Source: CSP1-4 sp963777975
GTDB taxonomy: Bacteria; Chloroflexota; Limnocylindria; Limnocylindrales; CSP1-4
Assembly: GCA_963777975.1 (NCBI GenBank)
Contig: CAVZSO010000003.1
Location: forward strand, 383,261-447,260
Length of the DNA stretch: 64,000 nt
Reading direction: 5' to 3'
Every line of letters starts with the position of its first letter. The stretch's first letter is position 1. This document shows positions 1-10,475 of this stretch, piece by piece. The notes under the pieces are model-generated. The model was given only the letters and a program-made list of their open reading frames with translations. It searched no databases and was not told the origin of the DNA. The translations under genes and the position numbers were made by a program.

Positions 1-2
1 GC

Positions 3-989
3 GTGCCAGGGCCGGGCGTCCCGCTGGCGAGCGGTGACAGCGTCTGCTACCAGATGGCGGTCGCCGGTGGGCGCGTGGCGGTCGTCGGTGCGCTCGGCGA
101 CCGGGCGATGGAGGTCATGGAGGCCCGGGGCGGTCGGTTCCACACGCGTTCGCGGGTCGGCTCGGCCTGGCAGCGTCGGTACCGGCCGACGCCGGGCCAG
201 GTCATCGCCATCCCCGGTCCCGCCGGCGCCATCGAGACCTGGCTCTTCTCACCGCCAGACGCAGGCGACGCCGCCCTGCCCCTCGTCATCGACTTCCACG
301 GTGGGCCGCTCGGCGCGTGGGGACCGGCGCCCTGGCTCGAGGTTCGGCTGCTGGTCGAGGCGGGCTTCCGCGTGGCGACGCCGAACATCCGCGGCGCCAC
401 CGGCTACGGCGCCGCGTGGGTGCAGGCGCACGAGGGCCGATGGGGCGAGGTCGATGACGATGACGCGATGGCCGTCCTCGACCACCTCGTGGCCATGGGT
501 CTTGCGGACCCCGACAGGGTCGGGCTGATCGGGCTCTCGTACGGTGGCTACCTGGTCAACTGGCTCATCGGGGCCCATCCGGACCGCTTCGCGGCGGGTA
601 TCGCCGACGGCGGCGCGGCCGACCTGTGGGCGAGCTGGGCGCTCTCGGATTCCGGCCCGGACTTCCACCGACGGGCCGGCATGGCCGAGCCGTTGACGCC
701 CGAGGGGGTGGCCCGCCTGTGGGAGCAGTCGCCGCTCCGACTGGCCGATCGCATCCGTGCGCCGCTGCTGATCCTGCAGGGCGAGGACGATCAACGCTGC
801 CCACCGGGGGACAACCTCCAGCTCTTCCTGACGCTGCGGGCCCTTGGGCGGGAGGTGGAGCTGGCGCTCTATCCCGACAGCTCGCACACCTTCGCGGTCA
901 CCGGTCGTCCAGACCGGCGCAAGGACCGGCATCGCCGGATGCTCGAGTGGTTCGAGCGGTGGCTGCTGCGGGAGCCCGGCAACGGCTGA
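3..989 (+). CDS. S9 family prolyl oligopeptidase-type peptidase, 3' part
   Basis: C-terminal part of a serine peptidase of the prolyl oligopeptidase (S9, acylaminoacyl-/dipeptidyl-peptidase) family, which hydrolyses short peptides in the cytoplasm. The alpha/beta-hydrolase domain starts near residue 90: HGGP at 99-102, nucleophile elbow GLSYGG with Ser179, Asp263 in the GEDD motif, and His295 in SSHTF. Family members are usually 600-700 aa with an N-terminal beta-propeller. Only about 90 residues precede the hydrolase domain here, so the gene is cut by the window edge and the GTG at 3 is probably internal. It is convergent with the kinase gene whose stop lies 15 bp away. Confidence 0.85.
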   Translation: MPGPGVPLASGDSVCYQMAVAGGRVAVVGALGDRAMEVMEARGGRFHTRSRVGSAWQRRYRPTPGQVIAIPGPAGAIETWLFSPPDAGDAALPLVIDFHGGPLGAWGPAPWLEVRLLVEAGFRVATPNIRGATGYGAAWVQAHEGRWGEVDDDDAMAVLDHLVAMGLADPDRVGLIGLSYGGYLVNWLIGAHPDRFAAGIADGGAADLWASWALSDSGPDFHRRAGMAEPLTPEGVARLWEQSPLRLADRIRAPLLILQGEDDQRCPPGDNLQLFLTLRALGREVELALYPDSSHTFAVTGRPDRRKDRHRRMLEWFERWLLREPGNG

Positions 990-1004
990 GGTCCACTCGC
1001 GGGC

Positions 1005-1967
1005 TCAGCTCCATCGATCCCGGCGATGCGTGCCGCGGAGCAACCGGCCGGCGGCACGATGGCCGCTCCTGGCGGCGGCGGTCAGCGTCTGGCCGTCGCG
1101 GCGGGCGTTCGGCTCGTCCGCAAGCCAACGGACGAGGAACCCGGCTGCGAACGCATCACCGGCACCGGTCGTGTCGCGCGCGACGATGGCCATGGTGGGC
1201 ACCTCGATGACGGCGTCGCGGTGCAGGATCGTCGCTCCTTGGGCGCCATCCTTGACGACCACGATCGGCGCCAGCTCCAGCAGGACGGCATGGTCCCGGC
1301 CATCGAGGATGGCCTCGGCCTCGGCGATGGTGCCGAAGAGCAGGTCCGGCCCGACGGCGGCGATGCGGGACCGGGCCTCGCCCGGCCCGAGATCCAGGAT
1401 CGGCTGCCGCGAGGCGAGGTCGACCGAGACGAGCGCTCCCGACGCGCGGGCCAGCTCGACGGCTCGACGGGATGCCGCGGCGAGAGGCTCGGTGTAGAGC
1501 GAGTAGCCCGGCAGGTGGAGCGCGACTCGCTGCTGTCCGGCGACACCGCCACGTCGCCGGAACCAGCCCGGGCGAAGATCGTCCGGCGCCAGCAGGTCAG
1601 CGGCGCCGCGATCGGTCACGAAGCTGCGTTCACCGTCGGCCTCGACGCGGACCACGATGCGCGCCGTCGGCGCGTTCCTGGTGACCAGGTGCGCTTCCAC
1701 GCCCGCCTCGGCCAGGGCGGCCCCCAGCCGGCGGCCCCACTCGTCCCGCCCGACGGCGCCGATGAAGACCGCCTCCCCACCGCAGCGCGCGACCCAGCGG
1801 GCGGTGTTGGCGGCCGAGCCGCCCTGTCGGAAGGCGATGCTGCCGGCGCGATCGCTGCCGTGGGCGATGGGTCCGGAGGCCGTCACGACGACGTCGACGA
1901 TGAGGTCGCCCAGGCTCACGATCCGCGGTCGGCGTCGGGCTTCGGCAGGTCGGATCCGAGGGTCCAC
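1005..1967 (-). CDS. PfkB-family carbohydrate kinase
   Basis: ATP-dependent sugar or nucleoside kinase of the ribokinase/PfkB fold, 320 aa, a normal length. Visible features are an N-terminal SLGDLIVDVV strand, the GGSAANTA substrate loop, and the C-terminal PfkB signature DTTGAGDAF, whose Asp is the catalytic base and whose GAGD forms the anion hole. The last ~25 residues are Arg-rich and could reflect a late frameshift. The substrate cannot be told from sequence; ribose, 2-keto-3-deoxygluconate and fructose are all possible. It is transcribed away from the pentose-phosphate operon, whose start lies 64 bp off, so the two may share a control region and the kinase may feed the same pathway. 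The start is GTG. Confidence 0.85.
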   Translation of the reverse strand: MDPRIRPAEARRRPRIVSLGDLIVDVVVTASGPIAHGSDRAGSIAFRQGGSAANTARWVARCGGEAVFIGAVGRDEWGRRLGAALAEAGVEAHLVTRNAPTARIVVRVEADGERSFVTDRGAADLLAPDDLRPGWFRRRGGVAGQQRVALHLPGYSLYTEPLAAASRRAVELARASGALVSVDLASRQPILDLGPGEARSRIAAVGPDLLFGTIAEAEAILDGRDHAVLLELAPIVVVKDGAQGATILHRDAVIEVPTMAIVARDTTGAGDAFAAGFLVRWLADEPNARRDGQTLTAAARSGHRAAGRLLRGTHRRDRWS

Positions 1968-2031
1968 GGGCGCCGACTATCATAGGCAGGTCCCCGTAGC
2001 CGGACACCCGTCCCCGCCCAGGAGTCGCCGC
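1968..2031. promoter_or_regulatory. Divergent promoter region, kinase / pentose-phosphate operon
   Basis: The 64-bp gap between two divergent starts contains TATCAT (1978-1983), a possible -10 for the plus-strand operon. The overlapping reverse-strand TATGAT (1984-1979) could be a -10 for the kinase and would make that transcript nearly leaderless. AGGAG at 2020-2024, seven bases before the GTG at 2032, is a good ribosome binding site and fixes the transketolase start. No clear -35 box is visible. Confidence 0.35.
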
Positions 2032-4143
2032 GTGACGCTGACCGCTCGAAGCCTCGAGCAGCTGTCGATCGACACCATCCGCACCCTCGCCATCGACGGG
2101 GTGCAACGGGCGAACAGCGGTCATCCGGGCGCCCCGATGGGGATGGCCCCGATGGCCTACGTCCTCTGGACCAGGGTCATGCGCCACGCGCCGACAGAGC
2201 CGAGCTGGCCCGATCGCGACCGCTTCGTGCTCTCGGCCGGGCATGCCTCGATGCTCCTCTACGCGATGCTCCACCTGACCGGCTACGACCTGACCATCGA
2301 CGACCTGCAGCACTTCCGCCAGTGGGGCTCCCGGACGCCGGGCCACCCGGAGTGGGGCCTGACACCGGGCGTGGAAGCGACCACGGGTCCGCTCGGCCAG
2401 GGCTTCGCCAACGCCGTCGGGATGGCCATCGCCGAGCGTCGGCTGGCTGCCGAGTTCCAACGCGACGGCAGCTCGATCGTCGATCACCGGACATACGTGA
2501 TCTGCTCCGACGGCGACATGCAGGAAGGCGTCACGTCGGAAGCCGCGAGCCTCGCCGGCCATCTCCGGCTGGGCAAGCTGATCGTCCTCTACGACGACAA
2601 CGGCATCCAGCTCGACGGTCCGACGGCGATGGCCTTCAGCGAGGACGTGCCCGCCAGATTCGAGGCCTATGGCTGGCACACGCAGCGGGTCGGCGATGGC
2701 AACGACCTCGAGGCCATCGGCGACGCGATCGCCGCCGCCCAGGCCGACGATCGGCCGAGCCTCATCGCCGTCCGTACCCACATCGGGTTCGGGTCGCCGA
2801 ACAAGCAGGACAGCCAGAAGGCGCATGGGGCGCCGCTCGGTGTCGACGAAGTCCGCCTGACCAAGGAAGCGTACGGCTGGGACCCGGACACCTCGTTCTT
2901 CGTGCCGGACGACGTGCGGCAGCACTTCGCGGCGGTGGCCGAGCGTGGCCAGGAGCTCGTCGCCGACTGGCGCCAACGCTTCTCAGCGCTGGCCGCGGCG
3001 GATCCGGCGGCCGCCGCGGAGTTCGAGCGACGCATCGCCGGACGCCGGCCGGATGGCTGGGCGGCCGGCTTGCCCGTCTACGGGCCGGACGACGAGATGG
3101 CCACGCGACAGGCCTCGCAGCAGACGCTGCAGGCCGTGGCTGCCGCGCTGCCGGAGCTGTTCGGCGGCTCCGCCGACCTCTCGGAGAGCAACTTGACCGA
3201 TGTCAAGGGCGCCGGCGACTTCTCGGCCGCCGACGCTGGACGGAACCTGCGTTTCGGCGTCCGCGAGCACGCCATGGGAGCGATCGCCAACGGCATCGCG
3301 TACCACGGCGGCTTCCACACGTACGCGGGGACGTTCCTGAACTTCAGCGATTACATGCGCGGTGCTGTCCGCCTCGCTGCCTTGGCCGGGCTGCCGGTGA
3401 CGTACGTCTGGACCCATGACTCCGTCGGGCTCGGCGAGGACGGGCCGACGCACGAACCGATCGAGCACTACGCCGCACTGCGGGCCATGCCGAACCTGTG
3501 GTTCGTGCGGCCCGGTGACCCCAACGAGACCGTGGCCGCCTGGCGGCTGGCGGTCGAGCGAGCCGACGGACCGGTGGCGCTCGCCTTGACGCGGCAGAAG
3601 GTGCCCGTCCTGCCAGGTACGGCGGAGCTGGCGACTGATGGCCTTCGCCGTGGTGGCTATGTCCTGGCCGATGCCGAGGACGCACCCGGCGTCATCGCGC
3701 AGCCCGATCTCATCCTCATCGCGACCGGCTCCGAGCTGTCGCTGGCCGTCGCCGCTCGGGCGACGCTCGAGGCCGAGGGCATCCGCACCCGCGTCGTCTC
3801 GATGCCCTGCTGGGAGCGCTTCGCGGCGCAGCCGGCACCATATCGCGAGGCGGTCCTGCCGCCGAGCTGCGCCAAACGCGTGAGCATCGAGGCCGGCGTC
3901 TCGCAGGGCTGGGACCGCTGGGTCGGGCCGGAGGGCGCGATGATCGCCATCGAGCGCTACGGCGCGTCGGCGCCCGCGGCCACGATCTTCGAGGCCTTCG
4001 GCTTCACGGAGGCTGCCGTCGCCCACGTCGCTCGGGGCGTCCTGACCGGGACGATCCGCGGCGTCGTCTCGCCGCCGCCCGACGACCACGGCAGATCGAA
4101 CGGCCACGACGGGTCGAGCGACCGCGCCGACCCCACGGCCTGA
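2032..4143 (+). CDS. tkt: Transketolase
   Basis: Thiamine-diphosphate-dependent transketolase moving two-carbon units between sugar phosphates, linking the pentose-phosphate pathway to glycolysis. The protein is 703 aa, typical of full-length bacterial transketolases. It shows the N-terminal GHPGAPMG substrate motif (His31), a GHAS motif, the ThDP/Mg motif from DGDMQEG to DDN, and a central pyrimidine-domain segment FGVREHAMG with the cofactor-activating Glu. The open frame extends further upstream, but the GTG at 2032 has an AGGAG box seven bases before it and begins at the expected helix. It is the first gene of an intact six-gene operon and lies 14 bp before gpi. Confidence 0.95.
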   Translation: MTLTARSLEQLSIDTIRTLAIDGVQRANSGHPGAPMGMAPMAYVLWTRVMRHAPTEPSWPDRDRFVLSAGHASMLLYAMLHLTGYDLTIDDLQHFRQWGSRTPGHPEWGLTPGVEATTGPLGQGFANAVGMAIAERRLAAEFQRDGSSIVDHRTYVICSDGDMQEGVTSEAASLAGHLRLGKLIVLYDDNGIQLDGPTAMAFSEDVPARFEAYGWHTQRVGDGNDLEAIGDAIAAAQADDRPSLIAVRTHIGFGSPNKQDSQKAHGAPLGVDEVRLTKEAYGWDPDTSFFVPDDVRQHFAAVAERGQELVADWRQRFSALAAADPAAAAEFERRIAGRRPDGWAAGLPVYGPDDEMATRQASQQTLQAVAAALPELFGGSADLSESNLTDVKGAGDFSAADAGRNLRFGVREHAMGAIANGIAYHGGFHTYAGTFLNFSDYMRGAVRLAALAGLPVTYVWTHDSVGLGEDGPTHEPIEHYAALRAMPNLWFVRPGDPNETVAAWRLAVERADGPVALALTRQKVPVLPGTAELATDGLRRGGYVLADAEDAPGVIAQPDLILIATGSELSLAVAARATLEAEGIRTRVVSMPCWERFAAQPAPYREAVLPPSCAKRVSIEAGVSQGWDRWVGPEGAMIAIERYGASAPAATIFEAFGFTEAAVAHVARGVLTGTIRGVVSPPPDDHGRSNGHDGSSDRADPTA

Positions 4144-4157
4144 ACCGAGGAATCGTC

Positions 4158-5834
4158 ATGGACGACTCGCCACCCATCGAGGGCTTTCGGATCCCCGCCG
4201 GCGACCGGTCGGCGGTCGATGCCGCCCTGCGCACGGCCGTCGACGATCGCTGGGCGACCCGCATCTGGGAGCGTGACACGACGGTCTGGACGGACGACGT
4301 CGATGTCGCCACGAAGATCGCGGCACGGCTCGGCTGGCTCGACGCGCCGGCCCACTTCCGGCCCGTGACCGACGACCTCCGCGCCTTCGCGGACGGGCTC
4401 CATGATGCCGGCTTCGACCGCGCCCTGGTCTGCGGCATGGGCGGCAGCTCGCTGGCGCCCGAGGTCCTCGGGCTGGCCTACCCGATGAGCGAAGGGGCCA
4501 TGCCGGTCGGCGTCCTGGACTCGACCGATCCCGAGACGATCGCGCTGGCGACGTCGACCTTCAGCCCCGAGACGAGCTGCTACATCATCGCCACCAAGTC
4601 GGGCACGACGGCCGAGACGTTGGCCTTCCTGGCGCACTTCTGGGCACTCGAGCACGCCGGCCACCACGACATCGGCTCCAAGGACGAGGGCGAGCACTTC
4701 GTGGCCGTGAGCGATCCCGATGCCTCGGTCGAAGCGATCCCGCACAGCGATTCCTTCCGGGCGGTGTTCCTCAACCCGCCCGACATCGGCGGCCGCTATT
4801 CGGCGCTGACCTACGTCGGGCTGGCGCCCGCCGCGCTGCTCGGCCTCGACCTCGACGCGCTGCTGGACGAGGCGGCGCGGATGGCGGCGGCATGTCGAGC
4901 GACGGACGCCGGCAACCCCGGCATCGCGCTGGGGGCCACGCTCGGTGCGCTGGCCGGCCGCGGTCGCGACAAGCTGACGCTGGTCATCGAACCGATGCTC
5001 GAGAGCTTCGGCAACTGGGTCGAACAGCTCATCGCCGAGAGCACCGGCAAGGACGGCCACGGCATCGTGCCCATCGTCGGTGAGCCGCTCGCTGCGCCCG
5101 ACCTGTACGGCGACGATCGCGTCTTCGTCCGCCTCTCGCATCAGGCGTCGAGCGACTGGCGAACCAGCACCGACGCGCAGCTCGATGCGCTGGCGTCCGC
5201 CGGCCATCCGGTCATCGACCTGGTCATCCCGGCCGGCGAAGGGCTGGGCGGCGAGTTCTTCCGCTGGGAGTTCGCGACCGCGGTCGCCGGCGCCACCATC
5301 GGCGTCAACCCCTTCGATGAACCGGACGTGACCGCCGCCAAGCAGGCCACGGCGCGCGTGCTGGCCGCGCTGCGCGACGGGCAGGCGCCGACCGACGCGG
5401 CCCACGACCCGGCATCCGCCGGCGAGGCATTGACGACGCTCTTCGACGGCCTGGCGCCGGACGGCTACGTCGCCATCCAGGCCTACCTGCCGCGCTACGG
5501 CGAGCGCGATGCGCGACTGGCCCACCTCCGCGAGCGCATCCGTGTCATGACGCGACGCGCGGTGACACTCGGGTATGGGCCACGCTACCTGCACTCGACC
5601 GGCCAGCTGCATAAAGGTGGCCCGGCGCGCGGTGCCTTCATCCAGCTGGTGGCGTCCCATCCCGACGACATCCTCATCCCAGGCGCGCACGAGACATTCG
5701 GGATGCTCATCGATGCCCAGTCGCTCGGCGATGCCCAGTCGCTCGAGGCCAGGGGCCTGCCCGTCGTACGCATCCAGCTGGGCGACGATCCGGACGCCGC
5801 GCTCGATACGCTCATCGCCTCGCTCGAGGCCTAG
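4158..5834 (+). CDS. pgi: Glucose-6-phosphate isomerase (stand-alone form of the Tal-Pgi fusion type)
   Basis: Interconverts glucose-6-P and fructose-6-P. The 558-aa protein carries SIS-type sugar-isomerase motifs: CGMGGSSLAPEV, ATKSGTTAET binding phosphate, GNWVEQLIAEST, and a C-terminal LHSTGQLHKGGP segment. This layout and the linker match the isomerase half of bifunctional transaldolase/glucose-6-phosphate isomerases known from actinobacteria and relatives, but the transaldolase half is absent. A 15-base tandem duplication near 5716 repeats the residues AQSL. It sits between tkt and gnd in the operon and would recycle fructose-6-P made by transketolase. The start ATG follows the tkt stop by 14 bp. 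Confidence 0.88.
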   Translation: MDDSPPIEGFRIPAGDRSAVDAALRTAVDDRWATRIWERDTTVWTDDVDVATKIAARLGWLDAPAHFRPVTDDLRAFADGLHDAGFDRALVCGMGGSSLAPEVLGLAYPMSEGAMPVGVLDSTDPETIALATSTFSPETSCYIIATKSGTTAETLAFLAHFWALEHAGHHDIGSKDEGEHFVAVSDPDASVEAIPHSDSFRAVFLNPPDIGGRYSALTYVGLAPAALLGLDLDALLDEAARMAAACRATDAGNPGIALGATLGALAGRGRDKLTLVIEPMLESFGNWVEQLIAESTGKDGHGIVPIVGEPLAAPDLYGDDRVFVRLSHQASSDWRTSTDAQLDALASAGHPVIDLVIPAGEGLGGEFFRWEFATAVAGATIGVNPFDEPDVTAAKQATARVLAALRDGQAPTDAAHDPASAGEALTTLFDGLAPDGYVAIQAYLPRYGERDARLAHLRERIRVMTRRAVTLGYGPRYLHSTGQLHKGGPARGAFIQLVASHPDDILIPGAHETFGMLIDAQSLGDAQSLEARGLPVVRIQLGDDPDAALDTLIASLEA

Positions 5835-5888
5835 CCGCACCATCGCGCCGGGCCGGGACGCCGGCCGCATCGGAAGGGAGCTCGCACC

Positions 5889-6787
5889 GTGGATCTCGCC
5901 ATCGTCGGTCTCGGGCGGATGGGCGGCAACATGGCCCGCCGGCTGCACCTCGCCGGGCATCGGGTGGTGGCCTTCAATCGGAGCCCCGAGAAGACGCGCG
6001 AGATCATGGCCGAGGGCCTCGAAGGTGCCTTCACCCCGCAGGACGTCGTGGCCGCCTTGCCGACGCCGCGCATCATCTGGCTCATGGTCCCAGCCGGCGA
6101 TGCCACGGAGGCGACGATGGAGGAGTTCGCCGCGGTGCTCGCGCCCGGTGACTGGATCGTCGATGGCGGCAATGCCAACTTCCAGGACTCCAAGCGACGA
6201 CACGCCCTGCTCAAGGCGCGCGGCATCCGGTTCGTCGATGCCGGCATCTCGGGCGGCGTCTGGGGCCTGACCAACGGCTACGGCACCATGGTCGGCGGCG
6301 ATCGCGACGACGTCGCGCCGCTCGAGCCGATCTTCCTCGCCCTTGCCCCCGAGGGCGGCTACGTCCATGCCGGACCGGCCGGCGCTGGCCACTACACCAA
6401 GATGGTCCACAACGGCATCGAGTACGGCCTGATGCAGGCCTACGCGGAGGGCTTCGAGATCCTCCACGCCTCCGAGTACCCGCTCGACCTCGAGGCCGTC
6501 GCCAAGGCCTGGCAGCACGGCACGGTCATCCGCTCCTGGCTGCTGGAGCTGGCCGGGCGTGCCTTCGAGGAGCACGGGGAGAGCCTGTCCGACGTCCGCG
6601 GCTGGGTCGCCGACTCCGGCGAGGGCCGCTGGACGGTGGCCGAGGCCATCGCCCTCGACGTGCCCACGCCGATCATCACCCTCTCGCTCCTGGCACGCTT
6701 CGCGAGCCGCCAGGAAGAGAGCTACTCGGCCCAGGTGGTGGCCGCGCTGCGACAGCAGTTCGGCGGCCACGCCATCAAGACCGACTG

Positions 6788-6788
<1 letters not shown>
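5889..6788 (+). CDS. gnd: 6-phosphogluconate dehydrogenase, decarboxylating (short, NAD type)
   Basis: Oxidises 6-phosphogluconate to ribulose-5-P and CO2. The 299-aa length is that of the short GndA/YqeC class rather than the ~470-aa NADP enzyme. It has the Rossmann motif GLGRMG (residues 7-12), GNANFQDS, the substrate motif GISGGVWG, and KMVHNGIEYGLMQA with the catalytic Lys and His-Asn. The GTG start is supported by GGAAGGGAG at 5872-5880. The stop overlaps the zwf start by one base (TGATG), so translation is coupled. Coenzyme preference for NAD is inferred from class, not shown. Confidence 0.93.
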
Positions 6789-8364
<1,576 letters not shown>

Positions 8365-8368
<4 letters not shown>

Positions 8369-9657
8369 CGATGAGCGAGGCCACGAACGGCGCGGACGAG
8401 ACCGAGGGGATCGCCCTCGTCGACGGCGGCCGGCGCTGGACGGCGCGTGCCACGTCGGTGGCGGGCATCGAGCAGGAGCTGGCCAGGATCTGGGGCGCAG
8501 CCGCCCGCGAGTCGACCGAGGCCCACCTGTCCGCCCGGGAGGTGGCCACCGCGCGAGGCGACCCGCACCTCGCCGGTCGACTCGATGAGCCGGGCGACGT
8601 GAGCGTCCGGATGCGCACGTCGGTCCTGACCCTGGTCGTCGTCGCGGAGCGTCCCGAGACGGCCGAACGAGCACTGGACGCCATCAACGAGCTCTCCTCG
8701 CGGCACCCCTCGCGCGCTCTCGTCATCGCGCCCGGCGATCCCGACGGGCCAGCCTGGATGGACGCCGCCATCTATGCGCAGTGCCGCATCTCCGATCGCA
8801 GCCGCGCGGAGACGTGCACCGAGCAGATCCTGCTCAAGACCGGTGGCGAGATGGACGCCCATCTGGCCGAGCTCGTCCAGCCGCTGCTCATCCACGACCT
8901 GCCGGTGGTCCTCTGGTGGCCGGACGATCCGCCGGTCGGACGCCATCGATTCCTCTCGCTCCTGGGCACCTGCGATCGACTGCTGGTCGACAGCGGCGCA
9001 TTCTCCGGGGATGGCCTGGCACGACTGACGGGCCTGATCGACATCTGCCTCGGGGGCAGCCCGATCCTCCACGACATCGGCTGGATGCGCATGACGCTCT
9101 GGCGCGAGCTGCTCGCCGAGCTCTTCGATCACCCGCTCCTGGCGCCCGAGCTCGCCTCTGCGCGCACGCTCCGGCTCGACGTCCTCCGTCCGGGCGCGGA
9201 GCTCCGGCTCGCCAAGCCGGCGCTGTACGCGGGATGGCTCGCCTCCATCCTCGGCTGGCGGGTGACCTCGCCGCTCGCCGCGAAGCGCGGCAGCGAGACG
9301 CTGGTCGGCACCTTCCGGTCCGCGCGCGGCGAGATCAGCGTCGAGATGCGGCCGGTCGAGCCGGGCAGCGATGCCAGCGGGCGGCGGGCCGGCTCGCTGG
9401 CGCGTGTAGAGCTCGAGCTCGGCAGTCGGAGCAAGCCGATCCGGGCGCGCGTGACGCGCCACAGCGACCACCTGCTGGCGACGGCCGATTGGGCCGGCGC
9501 CGAGGTCGCGCGCCGGGCGGGGCGCCGAGAACCGTTCGATGAGGCACCGTATATCGGTGAAGCGCTCGACCGCGGCGGCCAGGACCGGATGCTGGCCAAC
9601 GCCATGCTGGTCGCCGTCCAGCTCCTCGGCGGTACCCACGTCGCGACGCGCGACTGA
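8365..9657 (+). CDS. opcA: Glucose-6-phosphate dehydrogenase assembly protein OpcA
   Basis: Non-catalytic partner that promotes assembly or activation of glucose-6-phosphate dehydrogenase in cyanobacteria and actinobacteria. The 430-aa protein has the expected two-part structure: an N-terminal region with RMRTSVLTLVVV and the central segment LPVVLWWPDDPP, followed by CDRLLVDSGAF and a C-terminal alpha/beta domain. It starts at a GTG that overlaps the zwf stop; an ATG two codons later is an alternative. The position directly between zwf and the lactonase gene is itself strong support. No catalytic motif is expected or seen. Confidence 0.92.
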
Positions 9658-9664
9658 TCGAGGC

Positions 9665-10432
9665 GTGGCACGGCTCGTCGTCGTCGCCGACGCTGACGCG
9701 GTCGCAGTGGCCGCCGCGGATCGGGTCGTGGCGATCCTCGGCGGTGCCATCGAGATGCGCGGCAGCGCACACCTGGCGCTGACCGGAGGCTCATCCGCGG
9801 CCACGCTCTACGAGGCCTTGCTCGCCCCTGTCCGCCGCTCGGCCGTGGATTGGCCGGCGGTCGAGGCGTGGTGGGGCGACGATCGCCTGGTCGGTCGGTC
9901 GGACCCGCAGTCCAACGTCCGGGTGGCGCAGCCGATCCTCGAGCCAGGCGACGGGCTGGGCCTTGACCCGCGTCGCGTGCACCCCTTCCCGATCGATGAA
10001 GCCGCCGAGGGTGGCCACGAGGCCGCGTGGGTGGCCGAGACCTACGCCGCTCGCCTGCGAGAGCGCCTGCCGGCGGACGGCGCCGGCGACCCGATCCTGG
10101 ACCTCGTCCTGTTGGGGATGGGCAGCGACGGTCACATCCTGTCCGTGTTCCCAGGCAGCCCGGCGCTCGATGACGGGACCCCGATCGTGATGCCCGTGCC
10201 GGCGCCGACCCACATCGAACCTCACATCGCCCGCGTCACCATCAACCCGCGGCTGGTCCCCGCCGCCCGTGCCGTGCTGGTCATGTGCAGCGGCGCCGCC
10301 AAGGCGGACCGCCTGGCCGAGGTGCTCGAGGGGCCGATCGATCCACGTCGGCTGCCGGCCCAGATGGCGATCGGCGCGAACGCCACCTGGATCGTCGATC
10401 GAGCGGCTGCCGCCGACCTCCGACAGGCCTGA
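9665..10432 (+). CDS. pgl: 6-phosphogluconolactonase
   Basis: Hydrolyses 6-phosphogluconolactone to 6-phosphogluconate. The 255-aa protein belongs to the NagB/SugarP-isomerase fold and contains LALTGGSSAATLYEAL (phosphate loop), WWGDDRLV with catalytic acids, the conserved LLGMGSDGHILSVFPG, and a C-terminal ARAVLVMCSGAAKAD helix. The open frame extends upstream into opcA in another phase; the GTG at 9665, seven bases after the opcA stop, gives the normal family length. It is the last gene of the operon and is followed by a hairpin shared with the convergent deaminase gene. Confidence 0.93.
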   Translation: MARLVVVADADAVAVAAADRVVAILGGAIEMRGSAHLALTGGSSAATLYEALLAPVRRSAVDWPAVEAWWGDDRLVGRSDPQSNVRVAQPILEPGDGLGLDPRRVHPFPIDEAAEGGHEAAWVAETYAARLRERLPADGAGDPILDLVLLGMGSDGHILSVFPGSPALDDGTPIVMPVPAPTHIEPHIARVTINPRLVPAARAVLVMCSGAAKADRLAEVLEGPIDPRRLPAQMAIGANATWIVDRAAAADLRQA

Positions 10433-10443
10433 TCGCGGCTCGA

Positions 10444-10468
10444 ACGCGCGGCCCTGAACGGCCCGCGT
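10444..10468. terminator. Hairpin between convergent pgl and add
   Basis: ACGCG (10444-10448) pairs with CGCGT (10464-10468) and GGCC (10450-10453) with GGCC (10460-10463), with one bulged C and a six-base loop. It lies between two gene ends and could stop transcription from both sides. No strong U-tract follows. Confidence 0.5.
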
Positions 10469-10475
10469 GCCCGCT

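Noticed and set aside
3957..6770. 937-codon open frame on the minus strand across tkt, gpi and gnd
   Set aside because: It lies opposite three intact, well-matched enzyme genes and has a composition of Arg, Gly, Asp and Ala typical of antisense frames in GC-rich DNA.
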